14,509 nt of DNA from an uncultured Oscillibacter sp. (GTDB lineage: Bacteria; Bacillota; Clostridia; Oscillospirales; Oscillospiraceae), in NCBI GenBank assembly GCA_910585165.1, contig CAJUBX010000062.1, positions 1-14,509 on the forward strand. Reading direction: 5' to 3'. The translations under genes and the position numbers were made by a program. Below, one piece after another: positions 12,975 to 14,509 of this stretch. The first letter of the stretch is position 1; each line of letters opens with the position of its first letter. A model generated the notes under the pieces. That model ran no database searches. It had not been told where the DNA came from and worked only from the letters and a program-made list of their open reading frames with translations.

Positions 12975-13640
12975 TCAGGCCCAGTCGAAGTTCTCCTTCC
13001 CCGCCCCGGCCTCAAAGTGGTACTTCCCGATGCCCAGGTCCACACCGGAAAGCGCCCCGCCGCCATAGGCCATAGAGACCCTGCGGCCCTCTCCCCGGAT
13101 GGTAAACGCCTGCCTGTTTAACGCCGTGGGGGCCAGCAGGACGGCCTCCACGCCCCGGTCGAACCACTCCGGCGCTTTACCGTTGTAGGCGGCGATTTCC
13201 TCCGGTTTCCTGGACTTGTGGGGGACGCCCGGAACCGCGCCGCAGCCCACGGCAATGAGGCCCAGGATTTTTTCCGCCTCCGGGGCGGCCCTCCGGCTCA
13301 CGCCCCCGCGGCTGAAGGTCCCTCCCACCCACCAGGAGTTCAGTCCCAGGGTCTGGGCCAGGAGCATCACGTCCGCCCCGCAGTAGCCCACGTCCTCCTC
13401 CAGGCCGGGACGGTTCCGCCCCGCCAGAATGACGTAATTCCGCACCCCCTTGGCCAGAACCAGCCGAAGGAGGGGGCCGAACGCCCCGGTATCCTCCACC
13501 GCCAGGCTCATGGCAAGGTCAAAGGCTTCGTTGTTTTTCTCAATCCGGTCTCTCAGCCGGCGGCAGATATCTTCCGGAATTTTCCGGCCCGTGTAGCGGC
13601 GGACCGTGTGGCGGCTTTGCATCGCCTCCTGGATGGTCAT
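12975..13640 (-). CDS. Small nitroreductase-family FMN oxidoreductase
   Basis: Flavin-dependent oxidoreductase of 221 residues, of the putative TM1586-like nitroreductase branch. The N-terminus SRHTVRRYTGRKIP (residues 9-22) is the usual FMN phosphate-binding stretch. The middle contains YVILAGRN and GYCGADVMLLAQTLGLNSWWVGG, the flavin-facing helix. The C-terminus has SGVDLGIGKYHFE near 200, typical of this subgroup. GGAGG lies 7 bases before the ATG at 13640. It is alone in its unit, convergent with queT. The physiological substrate is unknown; such enzymes reduce nitro compounds, quinones or enones using NAD(P)H. Confidence 0.9.
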   Translation of the reverse strand: MTIQEAMQSRHTVRRYTGRKIPEDICRRLRDRIEKNNEAFDLAMSLAVEDTGAFGPLLRLVLAKGVRNYVILAGRNRPGLEEDVGYCGADVMLLAQTLGLNSWWVGGTFSRGGVSRRAAPEAEKILGLIAVGCGAVPGVPHKSRKPEEIAAYNGKAPEWFDRGVEAVLLAPTALNRQAFTIRGEGRRVSMAYGGGALSGVDLGIGKYHFEAGAGKENFDWA

Positions 13641-13681
13641 AAAGGCACCTCCGGTTTTTGGAATTTTTTTATTTTATCACA

Positions 13682-13701
13682 TTTCCCGCCCGGGCGGGAA
13701 A
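13682..13701. promoter_or_regulatory. Perfect 20-bp palindrome ahead of the nitroreductase gene
   Basis: TTTCCCGCCC and its exact complement GGGCGGGAAA join with no spacer. On the minus strand it lies just upstream of TGATAAAAT, a possible extended -10 (TAAAAT at 13671-13676), so it occupies the spacer of a likely promoter and could be an operator. On the plus strand it is followed by A and seven T, which would look like a terminator for antisense transcription. Outside it lies a further inverted pair, TTATCACAT (13674-13682) and ATGTGACAA (13723-13731), 8 of 9 matching. Confidence 0.5.
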
Positions 13702-13724
13702 ATTTTTTTAAACTTCAAAATTAT

Positions 13725-13754
13725 GTGACAAATTCCCCTTCCCCGTCGTACAAT
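13725..13754 (+). promoter_or_regulatory. Possible promoter ahead of the IS remnant
   Basis: GTGACA (13725-13730), 18-base spacer, TACAAT (13749-13754). If real it once drove a gene now interrupted by the IS at 13772. Only moderate agreement with consensus. Confidence 0.25.
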
Positions 13755-13771
13755 CAGTGAGAGTACTCTTA

Positions 13772-14178
13772 GAACCTGTTTAAAATCTTTGGCAAGGGAA
13801 TGAGAAAGAGGGATAATAAGGGAAACCAGGCGGGAGCATAGGAAAGATGAGACAGTACCCAAGAGATATCAGCCGGGAAAAATATGAGATGGTCCGAGAG
13901 GATTTAGTGGAGAAGTTTCTGGTGGATGGCGGTTATTCCGGTGAACGCTTCGCCAATCAAGTGAAGGACATTTGTGGTGCGCAGGTCGAGGTGGTAAAGC
14001 GCAATGAATTACACAAATTTGTCGTTCTCCCCCGCCGCTGGGTGGTTGAGCGGCTGTTCGGCTGGCTTGATAAATTCCGCAGACTTTGGAAAAATTGTAA
14101 GCGCAAACTCCTTATTCCTGCTCAAATTCTTACCTTTGCTCTCATCGCTATCCTTATCAGTAGATTTTAAACAGGCTC
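13772..14178 (+). mobile_element. Internally deleted IS5-like element (407 bp)
   Basis: Terminal inverted repeats GAACCTGTTTAAAATCT (13772-13788) and AGATTTTAAACAGGCTC (14162-14178) match at 16 of 17 positions. The left flank is TTA, the right TGA, so a 3-base target duplication may have suffered one change. The only coding content is a shortened transposase frame. A complete element of this kind would be about 0.9-1 kb, so more than half has been lost from the middle while both ends remain. It could still move if a full copy supplies transposase. Confidence 0.85.
13847..14170 (+). pseudogene. Transposase of the IS5-like element, in-frame internal deletion
   Basis: Frame of 107 residues joining a transposase N-terminus (MRQYPRDISREKYEMVREDL, residues 1-20) directly to the C-terminal third (DGGYSGERF from residue 27). 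The second catalytic Asp (D27 in VDGGYSGE) and the Glu (E68 in RRWVVERLFGWLDKFRRL) of the DDE triad are present; the first Asp and the region around it, roughly 150 residues, are missing. The frame stays open across the join. It cannot be an active transposase, but a stable fragment could be made. GGAAAG just before the ATG is a modest ribosome site. The stop TAA lies inside the right terminal repeat. Confidence 0.85.
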
Positions 14179-14179
14179 T

Positions 14180-14350
14180 GAGTGGACGGATGAGGATTTC
14201 GTCCGGTTCGCTCAAAAGATGCAGAGCGCCTTGGCGAAACAGCCCGTGAGCGCTAAACTGACCCCGGAGCTGGCAGAGGCCAAAGCCCGGGCATCACTGA
14301 CGGAACCAGCCCCGGCGCGTTTTGTACCAGGGCCCAGGCGGCGGTCATGA
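14180..14350 (+). pseudogene. 3' fragment of an unidentified gene, cut by the IS
   Basis: Directly after the IS end an open frame of 56 codons runs to a TGA at 14348-14350. It reads EWTDEDFVRFAQKMQSALAK, then a tail rich in Ala, Pro and Arg ending in PGPRRRS. The composition looks like real protein, hydrophilic with an amphipathic helix, but has no start. It is best explained as the C-terminus of a gene whose front was lost when the IS arrived or by later deletion. I do not recognise the family. Beyond it, 14351-14446 shows no supportable gene. Confidence 0.45.
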
Positions 14351-14446
14351 CGCTTAGGGCAACGAGAAAATAAAGAAATAGTTATTTCCGATGATCGGGC
14401 GGGCCTGTATGACAAAAAGCCCTGATTCAGTGTTATTAGTTTGTTA

Positions 14447-14457
14447 GAGCCTGTTTA
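14447..14457 (+). repeat. Broken terminal repeat of an IS5-like copy
   Basis: GAGCCTGTTTA is the first 11 bases of the terminal repeat of the element at 13772-14178 (right-end version), preceded by TTA. It is cut off where the next element begins. Confidence 0.6.
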
Positions 14458-14509
14458 GAGCCTATCCGTAAATAGGTGAATGTGATAAAATACCCACCAA
14501 GGTAGGTGG
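14458..14509 (+). mobile_element. Left end of a second IS, inserted in the terminal repeat of the first type (runs off the window)
   Basis: GAGCCTATCCGTAAATAG starts here, the same terminal sequence as the MITE at 10748-10907 (11 of 11 bases, then close similarity). It is preceded by TTA, the same target as the MITE. The 52 visible bases contain no transposase start; the coding region should lie to the right. Confidence 0.7.

Noticed and set aside
14212..14415. Minus-strand frame of 67 codons in the mobile-element strip
   Set aside because: No ribosome site or motif; the opposite-strand fragment has more protein-like composition.
1..14509. CRISPR array, phage or toxin-antitoxin system
   Set aside because: I saw no regularly spaced direct repeats, no phage structural or integrase gene, and no paired toxin-antitoxin frames.

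Overview
The window reads as a chromosomal segment of a high-GC, low-oxygen gut Firmicute, most likely of the Oscillospiraceae / Flavonifractor–Intestinimonas–Lawsonibacter type. This rests on the GC-rich coding style with strong AGGAGG ribosome sites, a single-SLH-region envelope protein with YcdB-like repeats, a QueT vitamin transporter, an HPr-like protein and a clostridial inositol gene order. The species assignment is an inference from these families, not a match to a known genome.

Layout. (a) 1-2610, minus strand: the 5' part of a myo-inositol catabolic operon, iolE-iolB-iolD, with iolD running off the left edge. A good sigma-A promoter with a LacI-family type operator just downstream lies ahead of iolE. 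(b) 2728-6053, minus strand: a four-gene operon of cysteine desulfurase, MATE exporter, a 25-residue Cys-rich mini-protein and an isochorismatase-like hydrolase; the last three are coupled by stop/start overlaps. (c) 6170-10298, plus strand: mtaB (tRNA methylthiotransferase), a YfbR-type HD phosphohydrolase and a large secreted SLH protein, closed by a strong bidirectional terminator. The promoters of (b) and (c) face each other across about 116 bp. (d) 10343-10591, minus: an HPr-like protein that lacks the catalytic histidine. (e) 10592-11162: a 160-bp MITE and a tRNA-Ser(GGA) with its own promoter and terminator. (f) 11199-12194, minus: a LacI-family regulator, divergent from 12415-12924 queT, which is preceded by a preQ1-I-like riboswitch. 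(g) 12975-13640, minus: a small nitroreductase. (h) 13760-14509: a mobile-element graveyard, with an internally deleted IS5-like element, a truncated reading frame, and one IS inserted inside the terminal repeat of another.

Themes. The LacI-family protein has a recognition helix almost the same as that of E. coli PurR. Sequences close to the PurR box occur at the iol promoter and in the regulator's own promoter, so it is a good candidate regulator of the inositol genes 9 kb away. Two genes concern tRNA modification: mtaB makes ms2t6A, and queT imports a queuosine precursor. The cysteine desulfurase opposite mtaB could supply sulfur. Most of the window is ordinary conserved metabolism; the novel-looking items are the mini-protein gene, the hairpin-bearing riboswitch, the operator network and the nested insertion elements.
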